Part shown: positions 27,415 through 36,561 of the stretch, piece after piece | Position numbering within the stretch: position 1 is the stretch's first letter | How the letters are laid out: each line of letters starts with the position of its first letter | Source of the DNA: Maribacter_C sp947494565 | Lineage (GTDB): Bacteria > Bacteroidota > Bacteroidia > Flavobacteriales > Flavobacteriaceae | Direction of reading: 5' to 3' | Length of the DNA: 64,000 bases | Assembly: GCF_047345415.1 (NCBI RefSeq) | Contig: NZ_JBLFEP010000006.1 | Coordinates: forward strand, 62,001-126,000 | The notes under the pieces: generated by a model | Database searches by the model: none | Seen by the model: the letters and a program-made list of their open reading frames with translations, nothing else | What the model was told of the DNA's origin: nothing | Translations under genes and position numbers: made by a program

Positions 27415-28014
27415 TTAGTTGTTAAAGTGAATTCGTGACCCAACTTGTATTAAAGTTTCTGGCACCAAGGGAATACTCTCGTTATACCCTTTCAGCGGTA
27501 CGAATTGATAGCTTACGAAAGGTGATATATAGGTTTTTTCTGAATACTCGTTATGTCCCAGGGAAACTCCAACCGGAAGAGCAAAAAGTCCTTTGCCCTT
27601 TCTTCCAACTCAAATCCACTCATCGTTTTCCTGCTTGAATGATTGTGTGGGTCTGGATGTCAACATATAGCCTGCACCCAATTTCAGTTCAGTATAAAAA
27701 TTATTGGTTATTGTTGGTCGCCACACTGCTTGGGAATATAGGAACAAACCGTTTCCAACATTTTTATTTCTGTACCACATCAAATTAAATTGTTGCACCC
27801 AATTGTGATTGCCATTATGACTTACTTCGGTACCTATGCCGATACCTATGTTTGATAAATTGGCTTTCAGGTTTTTAAAAGGCATAGATAACGAATGAAA
27901 TTGCAAGGTTATGACCAAAGGAAAGTTCCTATAATCCATAGCAGGTTCGCTCTGACCCCTTATGGAATGTGTAAACCAACAAATTATCAGAAAAAACAAA
28001 AATCTCTGTTTCAT
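27415..28014 (-). pseudogene. Outer-membrane beta-barrel protein interrupted by an in-frame TGA
   Basis: A signal peptide (MKQRFLFFLIICWFTHSIRG) is followed by alternating amphipathic strands typical of a small outer-membrane barrel (NLSNIGIGIGTEV, NHNWVQQFNLMWYRN, FYTELKLGAGYML). The frame ends at TGA (27610-27612) after NDEWI, but stays open for 64 more codons (VGRKGKGLFALPVGVSLG... ending LIQVGSRIHFNN) to TAA 27415, adding the last barrel strands. The restored end sits just before the serine-hydrolase start, which supports this reading. CGA to TGA is one possible single change. Confidence 0.65.
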
Positions 28015-28116
28015 AATTTAAGTAATTGACGATTCAAAAATAGGGGCCACCCAGAATGGAAATCGTGGTAAACCTCCTCTTTTATGTTGAAGTGTAGTGT
28101 TTATTCCCCTGAGATG

Positions 28117-28941
28117 TCAAGGTATTGACCGAAACCACCTTTTAAATGAAGGAGCTTTTAAACGGCTAACTGAAATTTTGATAGGAAAGAATTCATTTTC
28201 ATGGAGTAGCACAAGAATTTTCCCGTTTTCTATTCGTTGAAACCCGGAAATCATATTGCGATTTATAATGTATTTCCTATTCAATCTGAAGAAAGCGTCA
28301 GCTGGCACACTATTTTCAATTCTTTCTAGTGAATCATCCAAATAAAACCTCTTTCCGCCAATATCTTGTGCTATCGTATATTCTTCATCAACAAAAAACC
28401 CCGCCAGGCTTTCAAAGTCTAATTTCAAGTCTTTTTTACCAAGTTTTACGATAAATCCATCCGCTTTTAATTTTTTCTCATCAGCTATTTTTTTCTCTGT
28501 TTTTTTCCATTGATTGTAATAATAGAGTCCGAGATATATAGCATTTATAAAGAAAAACCAAATTCCGATAATTATGAGGTCAACGGTGTAGAAATGCAAT
28601 GGCGCTCTTTCACCTTTTGCAATAAAACTTGATAGCTCGGTTAAAAAACTGATAATGGCAAGTCCAAGGAACATGGTCGTTGGCAATTGTGTAACCAAAC
28701 GTTTTGTCAAGCCTTTCCTGTAAGGGAGTTTTATGTCTAGGTATAAAATCAGTTTTCTTACAAAATACCAAGCAATGTAACCAGTAACGGTATCTATGGT
28801 ATACGTTAGGAGTAGAAACCCATTGAACTTAACGTTCGCGTAAGTAAGGTAATAATTGATAGCACTTATAAAAGGTATCGTAACAAGGAATAGGGAAACA
28901 TCGGGATAATAAAAGGACCGATTTTTATCACTTTTTTCCAT
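28117..28941 (-). CDS. LytTR-family regulator with membrane domain
   Basis: 274 residues from the ATG at 28941 (MEKSDKNRSFYYPD); an alternative ATG at 28968 adds nine. Four membrane helices (about 15-150) precede a C-terminal LytTR DNA-binding domain with FFRLNRKYIINRNMISGFQR and FFPIKISVSRLKAPSFKRWF. A membrane one-component regulator, a different subfamily from the one at 15749. It probably controls the adjacent outer-membrane/hydrolase pair, transcribed in the same direction downstream. Confidence 0.85.
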   Translation of the reverse strand: MEKSDKNRSFYYPDVSLFLVTIPFISAINYYLTYANVKFNGFLLLTYTIDTVTGYIAWYFVRKLILYLDIKLPYRKGLTKRLVTQLPTTMFLGLAIISFLTELSSFIAKGERAPLHFYTVDLIIIGIWFFFINAIYLGLYYYNQWKKTEKKIADEKKLKADGFIVKLGKKDLKLDFESLAGFFVDEEYTIAQDIGGKRFYLDDSLERIENSVPADAFFRLNRKYIINRNMISGFQRIENGKILVLLHENEFFPIKISVSRLKAPSFKRWFRSIP

Positions 28942-29378
28942 GTGCTGTTCTCCACGAAGGGTTTGCAAAGCTTTTGATAGTAATACTGTATTTATTAAGA
29001 CCTATCAAAAATAATGAGATTCACTTGCAAATAGAAGTAATTTTTGAATTAGGAACGGCTATGTATGTAATTGCACAAAAATACTTTGAACATAACCTTC
29101 GGAAGAATAAAGAGAGCCGTGCAAAATTGGCACTTCATTGTTGTTGAATTTTAAAACAAATTTTAAGAGGTTCGGGGTAAAATCCGATCTTGTTAAAAGA
29201 ACCTTTTTTGGCACAACTTTCCTTTCAAAACATTGTGTAATTATCGCCACCTTTATTTAAACTCTTTACATTACGCCTTTTGGCAATCTTTTTAAGATTG
29301 TTCTTGCATTCAACAAATTGTACTTCAGAAAAGCATCACTCTTTACAAAATCCGCTTTTTGTAAAGAGTATTAAATCT
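28942..29378. other. Non-coding stretch carrying the right 34-bp palindromic repeat
   Basis: No supported gene. A short hairpin CAATCTT-TTT-AAGATTG lies at 29284-29300, and the right 34-bp palindromic repeat is at 29338-29371, immediately beyond the traN stop. Confidence 0.5.
29338..29371. repeat. 34-bp palindromic direct repeat, right copy (cargo boundary)
   Basis: ACTCTTTACA, a 10-base centre, then TTTGTAAAGAGTAT: the same arms, spacing and orientation as 14735-14768. Internal 13-bp arms ACTCTTTACAAAA (29338-29350) and TTTTGTAAAGAGT (29357-29369) pair perfectly. Confidence 0.75.
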
Positions 29379-30203
29379 TCAAAGTTTTCTTCTAAGTACC
29401 AACTCCCGATTCCCTTTCAATTCCTTTAATCTTAACTCCAATTTCTCATTATCGCCCAAAGTGAACTTTGTAATCACATAAACAAATCTAGAAGTCTGCC
29501 CATGCTTTATTGTCTTCGGCATTTCATGGACATATTGAGGCTTTAGCGGTACGGATTGATAAGAGGCTCTGCGTTTCTCATTGCCTATGGCTAATGCTAC
29601 TTTCAGATAATCAATGTCAAAATCAATACCAGATTCGTTCTTGATCTCGAACTGCATAAAGACCAGATCCTCAAAATAGACCATATTCTTTATGGCCAAT
29701 GACATACCTTCTTTTCGCTTGATAATATTCTTACGCTCCGGTCGTTTGAGGATTGCTTTTGATGATTTTTCCAAAAACGCTTTTGAGTACTGTTTATGTA
29801 CTACCAAACTGGAATCCAGTTTTATGGTATCACGAATTACAAGAGACTCCCTTTGATGTTCATGCCCGATACTTTCCGAAAAGAAAACAAAACGGTTCAT
29901 CTCCTTCAATGAATCAGCATACTTGATGATGTATGAATATACCTTACCATCCGTAGTGACCACAAGAAGATTACTTTCTTTTCCTTTGGTTGCCTTTAAC
30001 AGCCCCAAAGGTTGTGCGCGCTCTCGATTATAGCTAAAGACAAAGTTATTTGCCCCGACGATTCCCTGCCGGATGTTGGTCGGAAAGAATAGCGCCAAGT
30101 TCATTTTTTCATTGGCATAAATAGTATCCGGTTTCTTTGTCTCTTGACCAATACTTGAAAGAAATGTCAAAAGAACTATAATCGTTAATATTCCAGTTTT
30201 CAT
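29379..30203 (-). CDS. traN: Conjugative transposon protein TraN (DUF4138)
   Basis: 274 residues from the ATG at 30203, which starts a signal peptide (MKTGILTIIVLLTFLSSIGQ). It then follows the TraN/DUF4138 layout (IYANEKMNLALFFPTNIRQG, VGANNFVFSYNRE, LGLLKATKGKESNLLVVTTD). TraN is an outer component of the Bacteroidota mating apparatus, comparable in place to VirB9. Last gene of the tra operon; the frame could extend to 30230. Confidence 0.88.
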   Translation of the reverse strand: MKTGILTIIVLLTFLSSIGQETKKPDTIYANEKMNLALFFPTNIRQGIVGANNFVFSYNRERAQPLGLLKATKGKESNLLVVTTDGKVYSYIIKYADSLKEMNRFVFFSESIGHEHQRESLVIRDTIKLDSSLVVHKQYSKAFLEKSSKAILKRPERKNIIKRKEGMSLAIKNMVYFEDLVFMQFEIKNESGIDFDIDYLKVALAIGNEKRRASYQSVPLKPQYVHEMPKTIKHGQTSRFVYVITKFTLGDNEKLELRLKELKGNRELVLRRKL

Positions 30204-30239
30204 GATTACATTTTTAAAATTAATGCCCATTATGGGCTT

Positions 30240-31178
30240 TCATAGTTTTGGTCTTAAAATGAGTTTGTAATTATTGTTGACGGTAACTTTTATGTTTCTG
30301 TTGTTACGTTGGAATACTTTTTTCACTCCACTTACCCCGGTATTGACCACCCCTGAAACATCGGGAACCCCAGGAATATTGAATTCTGCAATCGCATCGC
30401 CCAAGACCTCGTTGAAGACATCGCCACGAAAACTGTTTCGTATGTATATGCCTTCCAGTCCGTCGGCATTATCATAGGCCTTTAGCCTCATCGGAATTCC
30501 CTCAATATTTTCCACATTTAAGAAGACCCGGTTCGGCCGGAACTTTACAATTCCGTAGAGCAGGGTATTTTTTTTGATTTCCAAACCTTGTAAAGTAGTG
30601 TTTTCGGTTACCCGCATCTGCAACCTGTCATTGACCTTTATCGTCTGTTCGCCATCGATTTCGACTACCAAAGATTCGCCAGTGCCATCGGCCAAAACTT
30701 GGGGACTGACCGCAAAGAACAACTGATGTTCCAGACCCATGGCCTTCAATGGCGAAATAGTGTCCTTTGTATCGATTACCTCGCTTTTCTTTCTCCGCTT
30801 TTTGCGTAATGGTTTTCTGGTTCCCGAAGCTGAGGAATCTTGAGAGTAATCTATACGACCGATTCGGTATATGCTATCCACGATACGCTGTTTCTTTTTG
30901 TCCAAAAGATCTTCATCGTATATTCCTGATTCATCCAAGAATCGTTCATCATATATGCTTGGGGCAATCCGTTCCCTTTCATCTTTTATGGCATCCACCG
31001 CCACCTTTTTTGAGGAGTACATATCCTCCCCCTCTTCCAGCTCGGGAACCAAAGTCTGTTGGAGTTCATTGGCACTTTCATCATCCGCACCCAAAACAAA
31101 AACCGAATAACCGATGATGAATAGGATGACCACTCCGATGACGGCAGCAAACACTATTTTCTTTTTGTCCATTTTCAT
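30240..31178 (-). CDS. traM: Conjugative transposon protein TraM
   Basis: 312 residues. One membrane helix near the N-terminus (about 8-30), a charged and probably disordered linker, and a C-terminal beta-rich domain (RLQMRVTENTTLQGLEIKKN, GIVKFRPNRVFLNVENIEGI) match TraM of CTnDOT-type elements, a VirB10-like scaffold spanning the envelope. It lies 10 bases upstream of the longest traN frame. Confidence 0.88.
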   Translation of the reverse strand: MKMDKKKIVFAAVIGVVILFIIGYSVFVLGADDESANELQQTLVPELEEGEDMYSSKKVAVDAIKDERERIAPSIYDERFLDESGIYDEDLLDKKKQRIVDSIYRIGRIDYSQDSSASGTRKPLRKKRRKKSEVIDTKDTISPLKAMGLEHQLFFAVSPQVLADGTGESLVVEIDGEQTIKVNDRLQMRVTENTTLQGLEIKKNTLLYGIVKFRPNRVFLNVENIEGIPMRLKAYDNADGLEGIYIRNSFRGDVFNEVLGDAIAEFNIPGVPDVSGVVNTGVSGVKKVFQRNNRNIKVTVNNNYKLILRPKL

Positions 31179-31199
31179 AGCTCGTTTTTTAAGTTCAAT

Positions 31200-31814
31200 T
31201 CACTCCTGCTCTTTTACCTTCTTCAGGGAATTCTCGAAATAATTGGTAATCAGCAGACCATGCGTGTTCTTGGGATAGTTTCGGTCTACCGTAATAAGTC
31301 CTCCCGTTGAGACCATTTCATAGCGGTCGATTACAGAACCTCTGTTGATCTCGAAAACGGTTATAGTTTTAAAGCGATAGGGTTCGGCCCTTAAATCCAC
31401 TTGTGATTCGACACTCAATACTTTTTGGACCAGGGAATATTGCAATATCCGGTTGTAGACCCCATCGGCCTTTTTCTGCCGATAGACATTGTCCACCGTG
31501 CTGTTTCCCAGCCAAAGGGCTTTCTCCAAATTGCTTTCATAGTTACTGTCATCGATACCATAGAAGTATTCATGGAACAGTTGCAAGTGGGACAATGCCT
31601 CGACCTGAAGGTTTTCCTTTTGGGATACCAGCTTCAGGGGAATAACGGAACCGTCGGTATTCACGGCAAAGGCGCTTCCCATCGCTCTCTTGTACATATT
31701 GAATACCATCACCCCTGAAAATACGCTTGATAAAAGTGCTGTAACAGTTACTACAATCGTTACATAGCGGTTCAATTTGAGCACATCATAAATGTTCTTA
31801 TACGGTAGTTTCAT
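31200..31814 (-). CDS. traK: Conjugative transposon protein TraK
   Basis: 204 residues: a short cytosolic N-terminus, one membrane helix (about 18-40) and a periplasmic domain (SAFAVNTDGSVIPLKLVSQK, LQLFHEYFYGIDDSNYESNL), as in TraK, the VirB8-like inner-membrane assembly factor. No traL-like small gene was seen between traK and traM, where it often lies. Confidence 0.9.
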   Translation of the reverse strand: MKLPYKNIYDVLKLNRYVTIVVTVTALLSSVFSGVMVFNMYKRAMGSAFAVNTDGSVIPLKLVSQKENLQVEALSHLQLFHEYFYGIDDSNYESNLEKALWLGNSTVDNVYRQKKADGVYNRILQYSLVQKVLSVESQVDLRAEPYRFKTITVFEINRGSVIDRYEMVSTGGLITVDRNYPKNTHGLLITNYFENSLKKVKEQE

Positions 31815-31870
31815 TTTTTTATGTTTTCATATATACTTTAATAATCTCATGAATAATTTACCTGCGGGTG

Positions 31871-32713
31871 CTACCCGCTGAAGAGTTTTAGCGTAAAGGA
31901 AGTCGCCCTCTTGTAAAGTTTGAATTTTAGGAAGACGATAAACCCAATGGTCGCAGCTTCCACTAAAATCTTTATGGTGGTATTGTCCGTTGGTCCTCCC
32001 CAGAGGTTCGTCCAGAAATTGGCGTTGATCTCCGAATACAATTGGTTCACGAAAATGTTCACCAAAAAGAAGGCCGGTACGAGCATATAGACCGCAGCAT
32101 ACAATTTGAAAAAGGTATAGGCCATAGTCCTAAATTTCTCAAAAACCGCCAAACTGATGACCAAGGGAAAAAAGGCCTGCATGATCCCGAGCAAGAAATA
32201 CCGCTCCGCTAGGAACAAGGGATAGATGAACAGGTCTATCATCCATAGGATGAGTCCAATAAAAAAGCTGAACATCTTTATCCCGAATACGGGGGTGACC
32301 AAAGCTTCGTACAACAAGGCCCAAGCTTTTTTGGCTGCATCGAAAGCACCGACATCCTCTTCAATTGGTATTTCCTGCAATTGCAAAGGAATCAAGGCCG
32401 GAGCAGTATCACGATACTGACCTTCTATGGCAACTAAAATACCATCGAAAAAGCCCAGGATCTGGGTTGAGAATATGACCAATAGGACGATTACAAAATT
32501 CTTGGCGAGATCCCTTGGGGATAGTCCCCATGAATATCCTTCCTTATCGGCAACTCCCTCATTGTATTTTTTGAGGATATTGACCAAAAAGAACAACACG
32601 GCCAAGACCTTAATACCTCTAATAGTATAGGTAGAGAAGTCGGTGCCCTTGATCGTCTCAAAGACAGCGTCCACATATTCAAGTCCAATGCTTAAGGAAA
32701 TCATGAGTTCCAT
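31871..32713 (-). CDS. traJ: Conjugative transposon protein TraJ
   Basis: 280 residues with six or so hydrophobic segments, including GIKVLAVLFFLVNILKKYN, MFSFFIGLILWMIDLFIYPL and MAYTFFKLYAAVYMLVPAFF. This is the TraJ polytopic inner-membrane channel component, comparable to VirB6. It follows the TraI-like gene with a two-base gap. Confidence 0.9.
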   Translation of the reverse strand: MELMISLSIGLEYVDAVFETIKGTDFSTYTIRGIKVLAVLFFLVNILKKYNEGVADKEGYSWGLSPRDLAKNFVIVLLVIFSTQILGFFDGILVAIEGQYRDTAPALIPLQLQEIPIEEDVGAFDAAKKAWALLYEALVTPVFGIKMFSFFIGLILWMIDLFIYPLFLAERYFLLGIMQAFFPLVISLAVFEKFRTMAYTFFKLYAAVYMLVPAFFLVNIFVNQLYSEINANFWTNLWGGPTDNTTIKILVEAATIGFIVFLKFKLYKRATSFTLKLFSG

Positions 32714-32715
32714 TA

Positions 32716-33315
32716 TTAGTAATTTGTTTTTCGGTTATTGATCTTGTCCTGCATTTCACGAAAGGCGATGATATCACGATACCGCTCAGTCTTACGCTCG
32801 ATTTCGGTCACCATTTCCTTGGACTCCTGTTGGTGTGCACGGATGGCCCGCATGCGTTCCCCATCCGTCAATTTCAAATGGTCGCTGGAGAGGATTTCGT
32901 TTATGAATTCCAAATCCTCTGTGGCTTGATCTAAGATGGCATTGAACGAGGTCGATATCCGTTCCACTTCATCCGCCCTTATATGCGGTGAATTAAGAAT
33001 ATCCCTTAAATCTCCCTGCACCGTATCATAAAGGCGTTTGTTATTGCGGATGAGCTCTTGCACCGCCTTTAGTTTTTCAATGGCGGCACTGACCTTTTCT
33101 ATGTTCTCTTTTTGCTTTTTCAGGAATTTGACCGTCTTGATGATATTGGCGGTCTGCTTTCCAGCTTCCAACAGTTGTTTGACAAAGGAGATGAAGTTCA
33201 CATTGTCATAGACCGGAAACCCCTGGCAGGCAGCGCCTGCAGGCATTAAAAGGGCCAAAGTTAGAGCCGGTACTATGGTCATTTTTCTGATTTTTTTTCT
33301 AATCTTTATTTTCAT
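32716..33315 (-). CDS. traI: TraI-like periplasmic coiled-coil protein (DUF4141)
   Basis: 199 residues. A signal peptide (hydrophobic core about 12-30, ending GAACQG) precedes an almost wholly helical mature part with FISFVKQLLEAGKQTANII and long heptad-like stretches. It matches the DUF4141/TraI position in Bacteroidota tra operons, VirB5-like by place. Encoded directly before traJ. Confidence 0.8.
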   Translation of the reverse strand: MKIKIRKKIRKMTIVPALTLALLMPAGAACQGFPVYDNVNFISFVKQLLEAGKQTANIIKTVKFLKKQKENIEKVSAAIEKLKAVQELIRNNKRLYDTVQGDLRDILNSPHIRADEVERISTSFNAILDQATEDLEFINEILSSDHLKLTDGERMRAIRAHQQESKEMVTEIERKTERYRDIIAFREMQDKINNRKTNY

Positions 33316-33382
33316 GATTTCTTGGTTTTGTGATGCCGAAACTTTTGGCTTTCGTCATCTGATTTAAGACTCATTATTCATG

Positions 33383-35791
33383 CTATGCAGCTTTACGTTC
33401 CAAGAACCGTCTGATAGCTATTTCCATATTGTCTTCTTCCTTATAAAGTGCCATTATGGCCTCGTTGTCGGAGCCGTCGGTTAGGTAGGCTGCGAATACT
33501 TCGGGCGGCACTTCCAATCGGAAGATGTTGCTCTCCTTACCGATCTTGATGAACATTTCAGTATACTTCCGTTCTCCCGTCAAATCGTTCTTGATGGATT
33601 TCAATTGGTTCAGGTCGTGGCTCGAAAGGTTGAGCCTTTTGATCAATTCATCATACCCTTTTTCATTGTTCAGGCTATAAATGACCTGTGTATTTTCAAG
33701 GATACTTGCAGAGGTGGAGTTATCGGGAAGTTGATTGATCGATTGTAAAATGATTCCGATGGCCCCTTCCTGTTTCCGGATGGCCTGATAATAGAATTCC
33801 ACACTTTCCAGTACATTGGGGAACTTCAACTGTTTGGCAAACTCATCGAATAGGATGATTCCCTTTTCTTCTTTATTCCTCCAAATCGTTCTTTGGATGG
33901 CCGTTTTGATGAGTTTTAGCATTACGGATAGGATTTCCTTGTTGTCCTTGACCTCATCGAGTTCGAAGACGATCAATCGCTTGTCCTCGATTTTATAGGA
34001 TTGGTCCTCGCTCATCTCAAAGAGGAAACTGTACAATCCGCCCTCCACATATTCCGAAAGGATATGGAGGAAACTGGTAATGTTGAAATAAGGGGCATCA
34101 ATGCCCAATTTTTGTAAAAGGGTATCTCTATCCTTGCGAACAAACCTGTAAAAGCTCTCCAAGGAATGGGCAGCGGAAACAGTTTTGTAGTAATGTTGAA
34201 GGATTTTCTTCAGCGATACCGATTGTGCCTTGGTCACTTTTAAATCCGACGCAAGTAGTTCAAACAGAAAGACGGATAGGTCTTCTAAGCGCTCCGGACT
34301 GATATCGTTTACATCCGAGATATAAAAGGGGTTGATACCTAAGTTCTTTCCGCTCTCATAACGCAGAACAGTATACTGCTCAGGGTATAACTGTGCGAAC
34401 TTGGTATACGAACCCCCTAAGTCGATAATGACCAGACGGAGATCCATTTCAAAATATTGACGCAGGATGTTATTCGCCAGAAATGATTTTCCTTCGCCCG
34501 TCGGTGCGAAAATGGCAAAGTTTCGTGCCTTGATCCGTTTCTTCTTTTCGTCCCAAACATCTTTGAGTACGGGAATGTTATGTTCGCGATCATTAAAGAT
34601 GATACCTGTTTTATCGGATTTATAATTTGTGTTGTTTATCAGCAAGCAAAGGGCATGCTTCAGATCGGTCACATAGAGATCTTCATTTGAAAAGTTGGAA
34701 GCGAAACAGCAATAACTATTGAGAAAGTAATTTTTCCGTTCTTCGCTACTGGGATAGTAGGGAACGATATCCAGCTCTTTAAACTCCATTTTTATTTGAG
34801 ATGAGATTTTTTTTAGGCTTCGCGCCTCGCGATGCCAATAGATGACGTTCAAGTGTCCGCGTATGATCCGAGAACTATCATCGGTATTAATCTGGTCTTG
34901 GATGTGTTGGATTTTCTTAAGGATGACCTTATTTTGAGAGCCGAAGTTGGAACTCTTGTTCAGTTCCTCGATTTTCTTGTCCAACAGCTTGCGCCATTTT
35001 TGTTTGTCGTCCAAATAAATGATTTGGTTGACCACATGGTTTTCGTTTAGGGAAAGCCCAAGTCCATCTATAAAACCTTGATGGAAACTGAAATCATCCG
35101 AGGTGAAGCGTTCGTTTATTTTGCTCGTCTGGACTTTCTCCCCAAAACAGCTTTCGCTGTTCACGGCAAGAACATCGAAATGATTCTCTCCTATTTGGAT
35201 GTCTTTTCTTCCCAATTCGATAGCTGTATCGAAACCATCATTATAGCCATTGAAATAAGCATCGCTGATGCCTATTATTTCATCCGCGTTAAGGGGTGTC
35301 ATTAACACCTTTCGTCCATTATTGATAAATGAAACCGAGTCGTTGACGGCCGCTTTGAAACGCTGCAGATTTTCTTGTAGCACTTCGGGAATCTTTGCAT
35401 CCGCTTTGCGAAGGGGGTTGACATATTTTGAGTTGTTGAGCTGTTTGTTCTTGGTAAGTGTAAAGAAGAGATACCCATGGTGTTCCATATGCTCCCTTCC
35501 TTTAAAGTAGTCGTGCGTGGCCCTCGATAGAAAGGTGTTATTGGGTAAGTTTTCCGAAGTGAAAGATTTTTTGAAATAAACATCTTGTTTATGCACTACG
35601 GTTCCGACGGGTAAGGATTTCATTGCCTGGAACCAATTGCTATGCATGTCCTCGAAATCTTTTTCCGAAAGGGAATAGATCTCAGGAAGCCCTGCCTTAT
35701 AGCAGGCCACCACATTTCCGTTGTTACAGAATAACAAGTGGTCCTTGATGTCCACGATGGGTTGATATTTAGAGATATTGATTTTCGACAT
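33383..35791 (-). CDS. traG: Conjugation ATPase TraG (VirB4 family)
   Basis: 802 residues. The N-terminal VirB4-like domain is followed by the ATPase with Walker A APTGEGKSF near residues 428-436 and Walker B GIILFDEFAKQ near 645. It powers assembly and function of the mating channel at the inner membrane. Its start overlaps the TraF-like frame by 23 bases, indicating translational coupling. It is distinct from the coupling ATPase encoded at 11973. Confidence 0.95.
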   Translation of the reverse strand: MSKINISKYQPIVDIKDHLLFCNNGNVVACYKAGLPEIYSLSEKDFEDMHSNWFQAMKSLPVGTVVHKQDVYFKKSFTSENLPNNTFLSRATHDYFKGREHMEHHGYLFFTLTKNKQLNNSKYVNPLRKADAKIPEVLQENLQRFKAAVNDSVSFINNGRKVLMTPLNADEIIGISDAYFNGYNDGFDTAIELGRKDIQIGENHFDVLAVNSESCFGEKVQTSKINERFTSDDFSFHQGFIDGLGLSLNENHVVNQIIYLDDKQKWRKLLDKKIEELNKSSNFGSQNKVILKKIQHIQDQINTDDSSRIIRGHLNVIYWHREARSLKKISSQIKMEFKELDIVPYYPSSEERKNYFLNSYCCFASNFSNEDLYVTDLKHALCLLINNTNYKSDKTGIIFNDREHNIPVLKDVWDEKKKRIKARNFAIFAPTGEGKSFLANNILRQYFEMDLRLVIIDLGGSYTKFAQLYPEQYTVLRYESGKNLGINPFYISDVNDISPERLEDLSVFLFELLASDLKVTKAQSVSLKKILQHYYKTVSAAHSLESFYRFVRKDRDTLLQKLGIDAPYFNITSFLHILSEYVEGGLYSFLFEMSEDQSYKIEDKRLIVFELDEVKDNKEILSVMLKLIKTAIQRTIWRNKEEKGIILFDEFAKQLKFPNVLESVEFYYQAIRKQEGAIGIILQSINQLPDNSTSASILENTQVIYSLNNEKGYDELIKRLNLSSHDLNQLKSIKNDLTGERKYTEMFIKIGKESNIFRLEVPPEVFAAYLTDGSDNEAIMALYKEEDNMEIAIRRFLERKAA

Positions 35792-36062
35792 GGTTCAGGA
35801 TATTGTCTTTTTTATTACTGATACTTTTAGGGAATACTTTTCTGATATTGAAAAGCTGAGTGCTGCTGCTCATCTTGTTTAAGGCCACAAAAAGACCAGC
35901 GTTCCAAATGAAAAGTGAGAGCACCATGATCAAGCTGAAAGAGAAAATAATGACCAACAACGAGGCGACGACGGACACCATCAAAAGAGCAAAGAGTGAT
36001 ATGGGGAGACCCCATATCAACGCCCCTTTACGGATGTTGCGGTATACCTCGTAGCTTCTCAT
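35769..36062 (-). CDS. traF: Conjugative transposon protein TraF-like (DUF4133)
   Basis: 97 residues with two closely spaced membrane helices (GALIWGLPISLFALLMVSVV and LLVIIFSFSLIMVLSLFIWN). This fits TraF/DUF4133, VirB3-like, encoded between the pilin-like TraE and the VirB4 ATPase. It starts at the traE stop and its end overlaps traG. Confidence 0.88.
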   Translation of the reverse strand: MRSYEVYRNIRKGALIWGLPISLFALLMVSVVASLLVIIFSFSLIMVLSLFIWNAGLFVALNKMSSSTQLFNIRKVFPKSISNKKDNILNHVENQYL

Positions 36063-36349
36063 TACACTACTATTGAAATTAGATAGGTGAAGATGCCTAC
36101 CACTGCTCCGGCAATCAGAACGAATACGAGTACCCGTGTAATCCCTTTTTTAAGATCTGCGTTCTCCCCAAAAAAGTGTCCCGCATTGAATAAGAAACCA
36201 ATCAAAAAGATTACCCCAAGGATGATAGGGAAAATGCTTCGTATAGTATCGGACACTTCATTGACGGAATCCTCAATTCCACCGATCTGTGCATAACTGG
36301 CAAGGCTCATTAACAGCATGGCCAACGTAAGACTCTTCACTTTTCTCAT
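36062..36349 (-). CDS. traE: Conjugative transposon protein TraE (DUF4134, VirB2-like)
   Basis: 95 residues. Signal peptide ending in SLASYAQ, then GGIEDSVNEVSDTIRSIF and two membrane helices, as in TraE/DUF4134 pilin-like subunits. First gene of the - strand tra operon. The region upstream holds a 10-bp inverted repeat (36461-36490) between this gene and the divergent amidase. Confidence 0.9.
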   Translation of the reverse strand: MRKVKSLTLAMLLMSLASYAQIGGIEDSVNEVSDTIRSIFPIILGVIFLIGFLFNAGHFFGENADLKKGITRVLVFVLIAGAVVGIFTYLISIVV

Positions 36350-36460
36350 AATTCTAAAATTTGTGGTGCGCTGATAAGGGCACCTGTTTGCTTATTTTTT
36401 TGTCCGCTAGGATTTATTGTGAAATGTAGAGTTGAATACCATTTTTGAAGAGGAATTCTT

Positions 36461-36490
36461 AAAAATTAACTGAATTGGCCGTTAATTTTT
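36461..36490. promoter_or_regulatory. Inverted repeat in the traE / amidase divergent promoter region
   Basis: AAAAATTAAC (36461-36470) and GTTAATTTTT (36481-36490) are perfect 10-bp inverted arms around a 10-base centre, midway between two divergently transcribed genes. A likely operator for the tra operon, the amidase or both. Confidence 0.5.
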
Positions 36491-36561
36491 GATGAAAACG
36501 CAGTTTTTGTAAGTAATCTTTAAAAATTGTTTAACGATCCTATTATTATGGTTCATTCAAC

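Noticed and set aside
27435..27638. 67-codon + strand frame between two - strand genes
   Set aside because: It is opposite the read-through tail of the outer-membrane protein gene, which gives a better explanation.
15024..28014. Alternative genetic code or stop-codon reassignment to explain the read-through frames
   Set aside because: TAA, TAG and TGA all end normal, full-length genes throughout the window, and three different stops are involved.
29059..29250. 63-codon frame on the - strand
   Set aside because: Low-complexity translation without recognisable family, in a non-coding stretch next to the 34-bp repeat; not supported as a gene.
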